Origin: Brevundimonas abyssalis TAR-001
GTDB lineage: Bacteria; Pseudomonadota; Alphaproteobacteria; Caulobacterales; Caulobacteraceae
DNA length: 34,446 bases
Assembly (NCBI RefSeq): GCF_000466985.1
Contig: NZ_BATC01000027.1
Span: 1 to 34,446 of the forward strand
Direction of reading: 5' to 3'
Numbering within the stretch: the first letter of the stretch is position 1; each line of letters begins with the position of its first letter. Shown piece after piece: positions 15,467-23,632 of this stretch. The notes beneath the pieces were generated by a model. That model was not told the origin of the DNA, made no database searches, and saw nothing but the letters and a program-made list of their open reading frames with translations. The position numbers and the translations under genes were made by a program.

Positions 15467-16483
15467 ATGGCTTTTCCGCATCGCAGGGCCGTCATCGGCG
15501 CCGGGCTGGCCGCTTCGGCGCTGGGCCTGAGCGCGTGCGGGCGGTCCGAGGCCCCGGTGGACGAACAGGGACGCGTGCGCCTGCGCTTCGCCACCGACTG
15601 GCGGGCCCAGGCCGAGCATGGCGGATTCTATCAGGCGCTGGCGTCGGGGGCCTACGGGGCGCGCAATCTGAACGTCCAGATCATCCAGGGCGGGCCGGGC
15701 GTGAACGTGCCCCAGCTGCTGGCGTCCGGGGCGGTGGAGTTGGGCATGGGGTCCAACAGCTTCATCCCGCTGAATCTGGTGGCCGAGGGCGCGCCGGTGA
15801 AGGCGGTGGCGGCCTATTTCCAGAAGGACCCGCAGGTGCTGATCGCGCACCCCGACCCGGCGCTGGAAGGCATCGCGGATCTGGCCGGGCGGCCGTTCCT
15901 GCTGGCCACCGCGTCGCGGGATGCGTTCTGGGTGTGGCTGAGGGCCCGGTACGGCTTCACCGACGACCAGGTGCGCACCTACACCTTCAACCCGGCCCCG
16001 TTCCTGGCCGACGAGCGGGCGGTGCAGCAGGGTTATCTGACCAGTGAGCCTTACACGATTGAGCAGGTCGGCGGGTTCGAGCCGCGGGTGTTCCTGCTGG
16101 CGGACGAGGGCTATCCCTCCTACGCCTGCATGGTGCTGGCGCCCAACGCCTTCGCCCGGGACAATGACGAGGCCCTGCGGGCCTTCATCGCCGCCTCGGC
16201 CGAGGGCTGGCACGACTATCTGAACGGCGACCCGGCCGAGGCCGACGCCCTGATCATGGCCGACAATCCGGAGATGACCGCCGAGGTGCTGGCCCAGGCC
16301 CGCGAGGCCCTGAGGGAAAACCAGATCGTGCAGGGCGGCGACGCGGCCATCATGGGCATCGGCGCCATGACCGAGGACCGCTGGCGCGACTTCTTCGCGG
16401 TGACGTCGGAGGCGGGGGTCTATCCCCAGGCCCTGGACTGGCGCGAGGCGTTCACCCTGGAGTACCTGCCGGGGCGGGGCTAG
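15467..16483 (+). CDS. NMT1/THI5-like ABC-type substrate-binding lipoprotein
   Basis: This 338-residue periplasmic solute-binding protein of the NMT1/SsuA/TauA type has an N-terminus with paired Arg (P-H-R-R-A-V-I-G-A-G), a hydrophobic core, and a lipobox L-S-A-C-G with lipidated Cys at residue 24, consistent with a lipoprotein and possibly Tat export. The mature protein begins R-L-R-F-A-T-D-W-R-A-Q-A-E-H-G-G-F-Y-Q-A, the usual first strand and helix for pyrimidine-precursor, sulfonate or riboflavin-like binders. No permease or ATPase is adjacent, so its transporter must lie elsewhere. The ligand cannot be predicted. Its stop codon overlaps that of the convergent pduO-type gene in CTAG. Confidence 0.85.
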   Translation: MAFPHRRAVIGAGLAASALGLSACGRSEAPVDEQGRVRLRFATDWRAQAEHGGFYQALASGAYGARNLNVQIIQGGPGVNVPQLLASGAVELGMGSNSFIPLNLVAEGAPVKAVAAYFQKDPQVLIAHPDPALEGIADLAGRPFLLATASRDAFWVWLRARYGFTDDQVRTYTFNPAPFLADERAVQQGYLTSEPYTIEQVGGFEPRVFLLADEGYPSYACMVLAPNAFARDNDEALRAFIAASAEGWHDYLNGDPAEADALIMADNPEMTAEVLAQAREALRENQIVQGGDAAIMGIGAMTEDRWRDFFAVTSEAGVYPQALDWREAFTLEYLPGRG

Positions 16484-17052
16484 CGGGTCGCGCCCGGCTT
16501 CCAGAGCACGTCATCGGCCCCATTCGCATTGGCGCGGCGTCCGGCGACGAACAGCAGGTCCGACAGGCGATTCAGATAGATCACCGCCTCGGGGGTGACG
16601 GTCTGGCCGGACTCCACCAGCCGCACGGCCTCGCGCTCGGCGCGGCGGCAGACGGTGCGGGCCAAATGCAGATGGGTCGACAGGGGCGAGCCGCCCGGCA
16701 GGATGAAGCTGTCCAGCGGTTTCAGGGCGTCGTTGATCTCGTCGATCTCGCACTCCAGCCGCGCCACCTGGGACGCCACGATGCGCAGGGCTTCCCACCT
16801 GGGCGGCGGATCGTGGGGCGTGGCCAGGTCGGCGCCCAGATCGAACAGCTCGTTCTGGATGCGGGCCAGCTTGGCGTCGATGCGGTCGTGCTGGGCGGTG
16901 TGAAGGCGGCACAGGCCGATGACGGCGTTCAGTTCGTCCACCGCGCCGTAGGCCTCGACCCGCAGGTCCGACTTGGAGACCGGCTCACCGTTGGCCAGGC
17001 GGGTGGCCCCGTCATCGCCGGTCTTTGTGTAGATCTTGTTCAGCACGACCAT
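16480..17052 (-). CDS. Cob(I)alamin adenosyltransferase, PduO type
   Basis: This 190-residue enzyme transfers the adenosyl group from ATP to cob(I)alamin or cob(I)yrinate diamide, giving adenosyl-B12. It opens with the PduO signature L-N-K-I-Y-T-K-T-G-D-D-G-x-T, the ATP-binding loop, and has the later R-R-A-E-R-E-A-V-R-L and L-N-R-L-S-D-L-L-F-V-A-G-R blocks. ATG 17052 is chosen because M-V-V-L-N-K-I-Y begins just as family members do; a frame-open extension to 17133 runs into the neighbour gene. It follows the twin-TM gene by 7 nt. No corrin-pathway genes are nearby, so it probably serves cofactor activation or salvage. Confidence 0.9.
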   Translation of the reverse strand: MVVLNKIYTKTGDDGATRLANGEPVSKSDLRVEAYGAVDELNAVIGLCRLHTAQHDRIDAKLARIQNELFDLGADLATPHDPPPRWEALRIVASQVARLECEIDEINDALKPLDSFILPGGSPLSTHLHLARTVCRRAEREAVRLVESGQTVTPEAVIYLNRLSDLLFVAGRRANANGADDVLWKPGATR

Positions 17053-17059
17053 GGGCGGG

Positions 17060-17266
17060 TCAGCCTCCGTTCTGGGACTTCCACCACATGCCCGCCACCA
17101 GCAGGATGATGGCGACAGCCTGAAGCGCCACACGCAGGCGCATCAGCTTGTTGGAATGGGATCGGGCGAACTCGCCGCCGCGATAGAGCGAATAGATGCC
17201 CATGAGCAGGGTTACGGCCACGGCGCCGATGGCCAGCAGGATCAGGATGTCGAACACGTTTTCCAT
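17060..17266 (-). CDS. Twin transmembrane helix small protein (HIG1-domain)
   Basis: This 68-residue membrane protein has two helices, about residues 5-27 and 43-62, joined by a short basic loop R-G-G-E-F-A-R-S-H-S-N-K-L-M-R-L-R-V. The loop and second helix match the HIG1 domain pattern. Mitochondrial HIG1 proteins assist respiratory supercomplexes and cytochrome oxidase; a similar role in bacteria is inference. The gene sits 7 nt upstream of the PduO gene and 32 nt downstream of the M28 peptidase gene, an arrangement I recall from other alphaproteobacteria for the HIG1-PduO pair. Confidence 0.88.
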   Translation of the reverse strand: MENVFDILILLAIGAVAVTLLMGIYSLYRGGEFARSHSNKLMRLRVALQAVAIILLVAGMWWKSQNGG

Positions 17267-17298
17267 GACCCGGTTCTACGCGCCCCCGTGACGACGCG

Positions 17299-18948
17299 CT
17301 AGCGACGCGACGCCGCGGAGGACTGGCGCACCGCCTCGAACTCGTCGCCCTCGGTCCATCCGGGCCAAAGGTCCGAGTTGGCCAGTTCGGCCCCCACATC
17401 AAATAGCAGCTGAACATTGGCGGCGGCCGCGCCCATGGTCCAGGTCTCGTCCCACTCGTCGGACGGCTGGTGATAGCGGTTCTGCACATAGTCGCGGCTG
17501 GCGTCGTTGTGGCCGGTGAAGTCCGCCGCCGCGAACAGGGCGGGCACGCCCCGGCGCGCCAGGGGGAAATGGTCAGAGCGGTAGAAGGCGCCGGCGTGGG
17601 GCGCGGGATCAGGGATGACCGTGCGGCCCGCGGCCTGGACATGGCGTTCGAGAATGGCGTCCAGCTCGCTCTTGCCCGGGCCGATGATGACCACCTGCGG
17701 GTCGATGTGGTCGCCAGGCAGGAAGGAGTCCATGTTGATGTTAGCCACCGTGGTCTCCAGCGGCGACAGCGGATTGACCGCATAATACTCGGCGCCCAGC
17801 AGGCCTGGCTCCTCAGCCGCCCAGGCCATGAAGACCACCGAGCGTTCCGGCGCCGGGCCTTCTGCGAACAGCCGGGCCAGCTCCAGCAGGGCGGCCAGGC
17901 CCGTCGCATTGTCCACCGCGCCGTTATAGATGTCGTCGCCGTCCGCATCGGGCGTGGCGCGGCCGAAGGCGTCCCAGTGGGCGCCGTAGATGATCGTCTC
18001 GTCCGGCCGCGCGGCGCCGTCCACGCGGGCCACCACGTTCTGCGTCTCGATGCGGTCCACGGTCTGGCGGAAGTCCACGGACAGGGTGACGCCGTCCAGC
18101 TCGACCGGCTGGAAGTCGCGCTGCTGGGCGGCGGCCTTGAGCGTGTTGAAATCCAGACCGGCCTGTTCCAGCAGGGCCTCGGCCTGTTCGCGCTGGATCC
18201 AGCCCTGGAAGGGCGCGCGGTCGGCGTTCGGGTCTTCGCGCACGATGTCCAGCTTGGGCGCGGGGGCGGAGTTCTGGAGCACGCTCCAGCCGTAGCCGGC
18301 GCCGGAATCCTCGTGGATCACCAGCACCCCGGCCGCGCCCTGACGCGCCGCCTCCTGGAATTTGTAGACCCAGCGGCCGTAGAAGGTCATGGCGTTCCCG
18401 TCGAACAGGCCCGCCGTGGGGTGATCCTCGGGGACCTCGAAGTCCGGGTCGTTGACCAGAACCACCATGATCTTGCCGGTCAGGTCGACGCCCTTGAAGT
18501 CGTCCCAGTCGCGCTCCGGCGCGCTGACGCCGTAGCCCACGAAGACCAGCGGGGCGTCGGTGACGGTGATGCGGGTCTCGGGCCGGTCGCTGCTGACCAG
18601 AATGTCGGGGCCGCGCTCAAGGGTGCGGGTCCAGCCGTCGGCGGCTGCGGTGATGGTGGCGGGGCCGTCCTGGGCCGTGCGGCTGAGGGGGACGGTCTGG
18701 ATCCACTGGCCATCGGGGCCGCCGGGCTGCAGGCCGAGAGCCCGGAACTGCTCCACCAGATAGTCGACCGTGGGCTGCTCGCCGGGACCGGCGGGGCCGC
18801 GCCCCTGAAAATCGTCGGAGGCGAGAACCCGGACGTAGTCGTTCATGCGGGCGGCGTCGACCGCGATCTCGGGCCTTTCCGACGACTGGGCGCAGGCGGC
18901 CAGCAGGGCGGCGGAAAGTACGGGAAGGAGGGCGCGGCGCAGGGACAT
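17299..18948 (-). CDS. M28 family zinc aminopeptidase lipoprotein with PA domain
   Basis: This 549-residue periplasmic or outer-membrane lipoprotein has its lipobox at L-L-A-A-C with Cys19. A PA-type insert (about residues 140-290) precedes the M28 catalytic domain. Zinc ligands are recognisable in order: His in Y-G-A-H-W-D, bridging Asp in A-V-D-N-A-T-G, catalytic Glu and ligand Glu in A-A-E-E-P-G-L-L-G, Asp in N-M-D-S-F, and His in S-D-H-F-P-L. All are present, so it should be active, releasing N-terminal residues from peptides. It heads an apparent operon with the twin-TM protein and PduO enzyme. The N-terminal A-M-N-D-Y region helps place domain boundaries. Confidence 0.92.
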   Translation of the reverse strand: MSLRRALLPVLSAALLAACAQSSERPEIAVDAARMNDYVRVLASDDFQGRGPAGPGEQPTVDYLVEQFRALGLQPGGPDGQWIQTVPLSRTAQDGPATITAAADGWTRTLERGPDILVSSDRPETRITVTDAPLVFVGYGVSAPERDWDDFKGVDLTGKIMVVLVNDPDFEVPEDHPTAGLFDGNAMTFYGRWVYKFQEAARQGAAGVLVIHEDSGAGYGWSVLQNSAPAPKLDIVREDPNADRAPFQGWIQREQAEALLEQAGLDFNTLKAAAQQRDFQPVELDGVTLSVDFRQTVDRIETQNVVARVDGAARPDETIIYGAHWDAFGRATPDADGDDIYNGAVDNATGLAALLELARLFAEGPAPERSVVFMAWAAEEPGLLGAEYYAVNPLSPLETTVANINMDSFLPGDHIDPQVVIIGPGKSELDAILERHVQAAGRTVIPDPAPHAGAFYRSDHFPLARRGVPALFAAADFTGHNDASRDYVQNRYHQPSDEWDETWTMGAAAANVQLLFDVGAELANSDLWPGWTEGDEFEAVRQSSAASRR

Positions 18949-19025
18949 GAGGGACTCCGGTCCGGTCAGGGATCAGTCCCAAGGCTGCCTGCCGGGACCG
19001 GCGGAGTCGACCCCGGCGGCGGAAT

Positions 19026-20237
19026 TCAGCCCAGCCAGTCCGCCGCGCCGAGGCCCGCCGCGCGGCCCGTGGCGAAGCAGCCCTGCAGAAGATAACCGCC
19101 GGTGGGGGCCTCCCAGTCCAGCATCTCGCCCGCCACGAAGACGCCGGGCAGGGCCGTCAGCATCAGGCGCTCGTCCACCGCGTCCCACGCGATCCCTCCG
19201 GCGGTGGAGATGGCCCGGTCCAGCCCCTGCACGCTGGTCAGGATCAGGGGCGCGGCCTTGATGAGCGAGGCGAGTGCGGCCGGGTCGTCTGCCGGGTTGG
19301 GGGGCAGGCCGTCGCCGGTTTCGCGCAGCAGGCCGATGGCGGCGGGCGACAGGCCGGCGGCCTTTCTCAGGTGGTTGGACAGGGACCGGGACCCGCGCGG
19401 GCGGGCCAGCCGGTCGGTCAGGGCCGCGAGGCTCAGATCCGGTTTCAGGTCGATGGTCAGGACGGCGCGGGCGTCGCGCTCCACGGCGTCGCGCAGGGGG
19501 GCGGACAGGGCGTAGACCGCCCCGCCCTCCAGCCCGTAGGCGGCGATCATGGCCTCGCCGCGCACGGTGCGGCCGTCGAAGGTGAAGGCGGCGCCCTTCA
19601 GCGGCTGGCCCGCGAACCGCTCAACGAAGGTCGGACTCCAGTCGGCCAGAAAGCCGCTGTTGGCCGGGCGGAAGGGGGTCACGGGCACGCCGCGCGCGCT
19701 CAGCCGGCCGGCCCAGTCGCCGGTCGACCCCAGACGTGGCCAGCTGGCGCCGCCCAGGGCGAGCACCACGGCGTCGGGGGCCTCGGCGCGTTCGCCGTCC
19801 GGCCCGGCGATGATCAGGCGGCCCTGGTCATCCCAGCCGCGCCAGTCCTGCCGCGTGCGGATCTCCACGCCCTGTTCGGCGAGGCGGGCCAGCCACGCGC
19901 GCAGCAGTGGCGAGGCCTTCATGGCGCGGGGGAAGATGCGGCCGCTGCTGCCGGTGAAGACCGGCTGGCCCAGCGCCTCGGCCCAGGCGGTCAGGGCGGC
20001 GGGCGGGAAGGCGTCGATGCCGGGCTGGAGCCGGGTGCGCGCGTCGCCGTAGCGGCCCATGAACGGGCCGATCGGTTCGGAGTGGGTGAGGTTCAGCCCG
20101 CCACGCCCGGCCATGAGGAATTTGCGCGCGACCGAGGGCATGCGCTCCAGCACCGTGACGGCGTGTCCACGTTGGGCCAGCGTTTCGGCGGCCATGAGGC
20201 CGGCGGGTCCGGCGCCGATGACGGTGACACGCGCCAT
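19026..20237 (-). CDS. NAD(P)/FAD-dependent oxidoreductase, BaiN/HI0933-like (TIGR03862)
   Basis: This 403-residue flavoprotein has the N-terminal dinucleotide-binding loop V-I-G-A-G-P-A-G-L-M-A-A-E and the family motif K-F-L-M-A-G-R-G-G-L-N-L-T-H-S-E. The C-terminal G-G-I-A-W-D-A-V and P-G-V-F-V-A-G-E-M-L-D-W-E-A-P-T-G-G-Y-L-L-Q are the FAD-binding end of HI0933-like proteins. The shorter TIGR03862 form is the closest. The reaction is unknown; BaiN reduces bile-acid-type double bonds, which should not be assumed here. ATG 20237 lies 2 nt after the SLC13 stop codon; upstream extensions read into that gene. The two are therefore probably translationally coupled. Confidence 0.9.
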   Translation of the reverse strand: MARVTVIGAGPAGLMAAETLAQRGHAVTVLERMPSVARKFLMAGRGGLNLTHSEPIGPFMGRYGDARTRLQPGIDAFPPAALTAWAEALGQPVFTGSSGRIFPRAMKASPLLRAWLARLAEQGVEIRTRQDWRGWDDQGRLIIAGPDGERAEAPDAVVLALGGASWPRLGSTGDWAGRLSARGVPVTPFRPANSGFLADWSPTFVERFAGQPLKGAAFTFDGRTVRGEAMIAAYGLEGGAVYALSAPLRDAVERDARAVLTIDLKPDLSLAALTDRLARPRGSRSLSNHLRKAAGLSPAAIGLLRETGDGLPPNPADDPAALASLIKAAPLILTSVQGLDRAISTAGGIAWDAVDERLMLTALPGVFVAGEMLDWEAPTGGYLLQGCFATGRAAGLGAADWLG

Positions 20238-20239
20238 GA

Positions 20240-21541
20240 TCAGAAGGGGAAGACCAGCGGGATGACCAGACCGCCGACCACCCAGGTGATCAGGTTCATG
20301 GGCAGGCCCACCCGCACGAAGTCCATGTAACTGTAGCGGCCGATCTGGAAGACCAGCACATTGGTCTGGTAGCCGAACGGGGTGGCGAAGGCGGCGCTGG
20401 CGGCCATCATCACCGCGACGATGAAGGGCCGCGCGTCCACTCCCAGGCTGTCGGCGAGGGCCACGGCAAGCGGCGTCAGCAGCACCGCCACGGCGGCGTT
20501 GGACAGCACCTCGGTGCACAACAGGACGAAGCCGTAGAGCAGGAACAGGGCGCCCCATGGCCCCAGCGGCTGGATCAGGCCGATCAGCCCGCCGGTGACG
20601 GTGGAGGCCAGGCCCGTGACCTCGAACGACAGGCCCACCACCACCATGCCCGCGATCAGCAGCAGCACCTCGGGACGCAGGCCCCGGTAGGCCTCGTCGG
20701 CGTTGATGGTGCCCAGCAGGACCAGCAGAACGGCGCCGGCGAAGGCCGAGGCGGCGATGGGCGCCCAGCCCATGGCCGCGACGATCACCACGCCCACGAA
20801 CACCCCCGCCGAGACCAAGGCGCGGGTCAGGTCCAGAGGCCTGTGCTTGGCGAACAGCTCGGAGTCGCCCACATAGACGACGCCCGAATCCGCCTGATCC
20901 TGATCGGCATCGTCGCTCTCGTCACCCGCGTGTTTGGCCAGGGTCCGGCCGCCCAGCAGGAACAGATAGGCCGCCCCGGCGGCGCCGATCACCAGGGCCA
21001 CCGGGGTGATCTCGAAGATGCCGAAGCCGGGCTGGCCGGCGTTCCTGGCCATGTCGTTGACCAACAGGTTGGTGGACGTGCCGATCAGGGTGCAGGCCCC
21101 GCCCATGATGGTCAGGTAGGACAGGGGGATCAGATAGCGCTTGGGTGAATGCCCCAGCGACTGGGCCATGTCGCGCACCACCGGTGCGGCCAGCACCACG
21201 ATGGGGGTGTTGTTCAGGAAGGCCGAGCCCGCGCCGCACAGGCCCATGGCCAGCCACAGGCCCAGGGCGCCAATTCGGCGGCACAGGATGACACCGCGCT
21301 GGATGACCCAGTCCAGAAGACCCGACAGCTCGATGGCGTAGGCGATGACGAACAGTGAGGCCAGGGTGATGATCGCCGGGCTGGCGAAGGCGCCCTGCAC
21401 CTCCACCGGGCGGATCACGCCGGTGGCCAGCAGCGCCGCGGCGCCGGTCAGGGCCACCACGTCGGCGCGCACCTTGCCATGGATCAGGGCGGCCACGACG
21501 GCCGCCAGAATCACCAAGGCGAGCAGTTGATCGAAGGTCAT
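20240..21541 (-). CDS. SLC13/DASS family permease
   Basis: This 433-residue polytopic membrane protein has about 11-12 hydrophobic segments. Two inverted halves each carry a hairpin and an unwound helix motif: A-F-L-N-N-T-P-I-V and G-T-S-T-N-L-L-V in the first half, and L-S-N-A-A-V-A-V and T-P-F-G-Y-Q-T-N-V in the second. These are the sodium/substrate-binding S-N-T-like elements of the DASS family (di- and tricarboxylates, sulfate). Many bacterial relatives carry two cytosolic RCK_C domains between halves; here only a short acidic loop (E-S-D-D-A-D-Q-D-Q-A-D) remains. The substrate is uncertain. The flavoprotein gene follows 2 nt after the stop. Confidence 0.9.
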   Translation of the reverse strand: MTFDQLLALVILAAVVAALIHGKVRADVVALTGAAALLATGVIRPVEVQGAFASPAIITLASLFVIAYAIELSGLLDWVIQRGVILCRRIGALGLWLAMGLCGAGSAFLNNTPIVVLAAPVVRDMAQSLGHSPKRYLIPLSYLTIMGGACTLIGTSTNLLVNDMARNAGQPGFGIFEITPVALVIGAAGAAYLFLLGGRTLAKHAGDESDDADQDQADSGVVYVGDSELFAKHRPLDLTRALVSAGVFVGVVIVAAMGWAPIAASAFAGAVLLVLLGTINADEAYRGLRPEVLLLIAGMVVVGLSFEVTGLASTVTGGLIGLIQPLGPWGALFLLYGFVLLCTEVLSNAAVAVLLTPLAVALADSLGVDARPFIVAVMMAASAAFATPFGYQTNVLVFQIGRYSYMDFVRVGLPMNLITWVVGGLVIPLVFPF

Positions 21542-21630
21542 GGGATCAGGACACAGACCCGAAGCCCCGCGTCAACACTCCGTTGCGTGATCACACTGTT
21601 GCAACGCCAAGTCTGTGCTAGGGTTCAGTC

Positions 21631-22485
21631 ATGTCGAGCTCGCCATCCAATTCGAACCGCCTCCGGCTGATCCTGGCGGCGGTTGTGTTCGTGATGATTC
21701 TGGGGGCGGCGGGGGTCATGCTGCTGCGTGGCGACCCGACGCCGGACACCCCGGAGCCGACGCCCGAGCCGGAGACGGTCGAGCCGGTCCAGACCCCGAC
21801 CATCCCCCTGCCGCCGCCGGCCCTGACGCGGGCCCAGCTGCTGGACATGGTCAACCGCGCCACCGCCGCCTATGCGACGGGCGAGGCGGCGCCGGCGAGC
21901 GAGGCCGAACTGGCCGGGCGCAATTTCCGAATCCGCATTCCCTTCGGCTGTTTCGGGCCGCGTCAGGCGGGCTCAGACGCCTGGGCCTGGTGGGAGTACG
22001 CCGACGAAGGCGCGACCATCCGCCTGTCGGCCCGGCCCGAGAACTGGACCGAGACCGGGTTCGTGGCCCAGCTGGGCGGGGGCCCCTATGACGCGGTCGA
22101 GGGCTTCTGGATTCCGCGCCCGTGGATGGCCGGGGACACCTGTCCGCCGATCCGGGTCGATCCGCTGGGCGGCGCCCCCGCCGCCTCGCCCCAGACCGTG
22201 GGCCTGGCGGCCTTCTTCGAAGCCGACAGTTCGCGGGTGGACCAGCGGGGCGGCCGGCCCTGGCAGGCCGCCGTCCGCGCCGCCGAGGGCGAGACCCTGG
22301 AGCGGCCCACGGGCTTCCACCTGATCGTCGAGGGGCGTCTGGGCGCCTTCGCCGACGGGCGGCCTGTACGGTGCCAGAGCGCGGGACCGGACCAGAGGCC
22401 CCTGTGCGTGGTCCGCATCCGCCGCGACTATGTGGCCTTCGCCCCCATCGGCTCGGACGAGATCATCCAGGAGTGGCGCAGCTGA
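21631..22485 (+). CDS. Membrane-anchored periplasmic protein of unknown function
   Basis: I do not recognise this 284-residue protein. It has a single N-terminal membrane helix (about residues 11-32) after a short polar start, a Pro/Glu/Thr-rich linker (about 35-66), and then a periplasmic domain (about 68-284). Four Cys are spread over the domain in F-G-C-F-G-P, G-D-T-C-P-P, V-R-C-Q-S and P-L-C-V-V, so two disulfides are plausible. The domain is rich in Trp and Gly and ends with a beta-strand pattern. It stands alone between the divergent SLC13 gene and the GreA/B-like gene. The signal anchor and linker suggest a tethered periplasmic module. Confidence 0.75.
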   Translation: MSSSPSNSNRLRLILAAVVFVMILGAAGVMLLRGDPTPDTPEPTPEPETVEPVQTPTIPLPPPALTRAQLLDMVNRATAAYATGEAAPASEAELAGRNFRIRIPFGCFGPRQAGSDAWAWWEYADEGATIRLSARPENWTETGFVAQLGGGPYDAVEGFWIPRPWMAGDTCPPIRVDPLGGAPAASPQTVGLAAFFEADSSRVDQRGGRPWQAAVRAAEGETLERPTGFHLIVEGRLGAFADGRPVRCQSAGPDQRPLCVVRIRRDYVAFAPIGSDEIIQEWRS

Positions 22486-22554
22486 CGGTGGAACCTGTCC
22501 GAAGGCTGATCCTTTCCCTGACATGACATTGAAGCACCGCCACCGAGCGCGGCC

Positions 22555-23031
22555 ATGAGCGTCGCCTTCACCCGCGAGGAGGATCTGGAGGCCACGGCCG
22601 CCGATCTTCCCGACCGCCCCGTTTCTCCCCACGCCAATCTGGTCACGGCTGACGGCCTGGCCATGATCGACGCCGAACTGGCCGCCGCCCGCGCCGCCTA
22701 CGCCGCCGCCCAGGCCAAGGGCGACATCGAGGCGGACCGCACCGCCATGGCGCGGGCCACCCGCGACCTGCGCTACTGGTCCGCCCGGCGCGGCAATGCG
22801 CAGCTGGTGGAGACGATCCCGGAGGGCGCCGTGCGCTTCGGCGGCTCGGTGGCCATCGCGCGCGAGGACGGCCGGGTGCAGACCTGGCGCATCGTCGGAG
22901 AGGACGAGGCCGATCCGGCGAAGGGGTCGGTGTCCCACGTCTCGCCGCTGGCCCGGGCCCTGATGGGCAAGCGGGTCGGCGACATCGCGGTTGTGGCCGG
23001 CCAGGACGTTGAAATCACAGCGGTGGACTAG
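22555..23031 (+). CDS. GreA/GreB family transcription elongation factor
   Basis: This 158-residue protein has the Gre two-part plan: an N-terminal coiled coil (about residues 38-82) and a C-terminal FKBP-like domain (about 85-158) ending S-P-L-A-R-A-L-M-G-K-R-V-G-D. Gre factors enter the RNA polymerase secondary channel and stimulate transcript cleavage with two acidic residues at the coiled-coil tip. Here the tip reads K-G-D-I-E-A-D-R instead of the usual G-D-L-K-E-N, so the second acid is offset by one. The N-terminus is longer than GreA's. It may be a GreA-like paralogue with altered activity. It starts 69 nt after the previous stop. Confidence 0.85.
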   Translation: MSVAFTREEDLEATAADLPDRPVSPHANLVTADGLAMIDAELAAARAAYAAAQAKGDIEADRTAMARATRDLRYWSARRGNAQLVETIPEGAVRFGGSVAIAREDGRVQTWRIVGEDEADPAKGSVSHVSPLARALMGKRVGDIAVVAGQDVEITAVD

Positions 23032-23077
23032 CGCGCTGACCCTGGTCGGATTTCGGACTCCAGCGCGAAAAAACAGG

Positions 23078-23104
23078 GTCTGAATTGTCTGAATAGTCTG
23101 AAAT
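23078..23104 (+). repeat. Three tandem 9-bp repeats
   Basis: GTCTGAATT, GTCTGAATA and GTCTGAAAT follow one another without gaps in the 160-bp space between the convergent gre-like and DUF1801 genes. The spacing of 9 bp is slightly short of one helical turn. It could be a regulator iteron cluster or a slippage product. The rest of this gap shows an imperfect hairpin (GCGCTG with CAGCGC, about 23035-23066) followed by an A-run, in an orientation that does not make a terminator for either gene. Confidence 0.55.
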
Positions 23105-23191
23105 CGTCCTCCCTCCGGCCCGATGGTCACCCATTGTAGGCGGTCTGAAGGGGAGGGGGCGAAAACAGGCGATGGTCCGACCGTGTAAAGC

Positions 23192-23605
23192 TCACATCTT
23201 CTCGCCGGGGAGGCGGGCGGCCTGCGCCACCCAGTCGGCGAACTGCTCTTCATCAAGAGTCCCGTCCTCGGGGACATGCAGGTAGCGAATGTGCACCTGC
23301 TTCGACGCCACGGGGGGCAGAGGCTTGAGGTCGGCCCCCCTATGAAAGGCGATCTTTATGTAGCGGTCGAAGCAATGAAAGCTGAGGAACCAGGTCTCGC
23401 CGTCCATGCCGTAGAGGGGCGAATTCCACTTCACGGCCTTGCGAACATCGGGGACCGCCCCGGTGATGATCGCGTCGAGGCGGCGGCCCACATCGCTTTT
23501 CCAGCCCGGCATGGCGGCGATGTAGGCCTGGACCGGGGCGTCCCCATAGCCCTTGGGAATCTGCGGATTGCCGCCGGAGAGCAGGCGCGGTGACGGATCC
23601 GGCAT
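23192..23605 (-). CDS. DUF1801 domain-containing protein (YdhG-like)
   Basis: This 137-residue soluble protein of the DUF1801 fold shows characteristic strings: [12 protein letters not shown] near the start, [12 protein letters not shown] (about residues 58-69) and I-K-I-A-F-H-R-G. The molecular role of the family is unknown. It ends in a basic tail and has no signal peptide. It lies 27 nt downstream of the GNAT-nitrilase gene on the same strand and may be read from the same transcript. Confidence 0.88.
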   Translation of the reverse strand: MPDPSPRLLSGGNPQIPKGYGDAPVQAYIAAMPGWKSDVGRRLDAIITGAVPDVRKAVKWNSPLYGMDGETWFLSFHCFDRYIKIAFHRGADLKPLPPVASKQVHIRYLHVPEDGTLDEEQFADWVAQAARLPGEKM

Positions 23606-23632
23606 GGTTCATCCTCCCGGCGTGATGACAGC

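Noticed and set aside
23035..23070. Possible terminator after the gre-like gene
   Set aside because: The hairpin is imperfect and is followed by A residues rather than T on the plus strand; on the minus strand the T-run precedes the hairpin.
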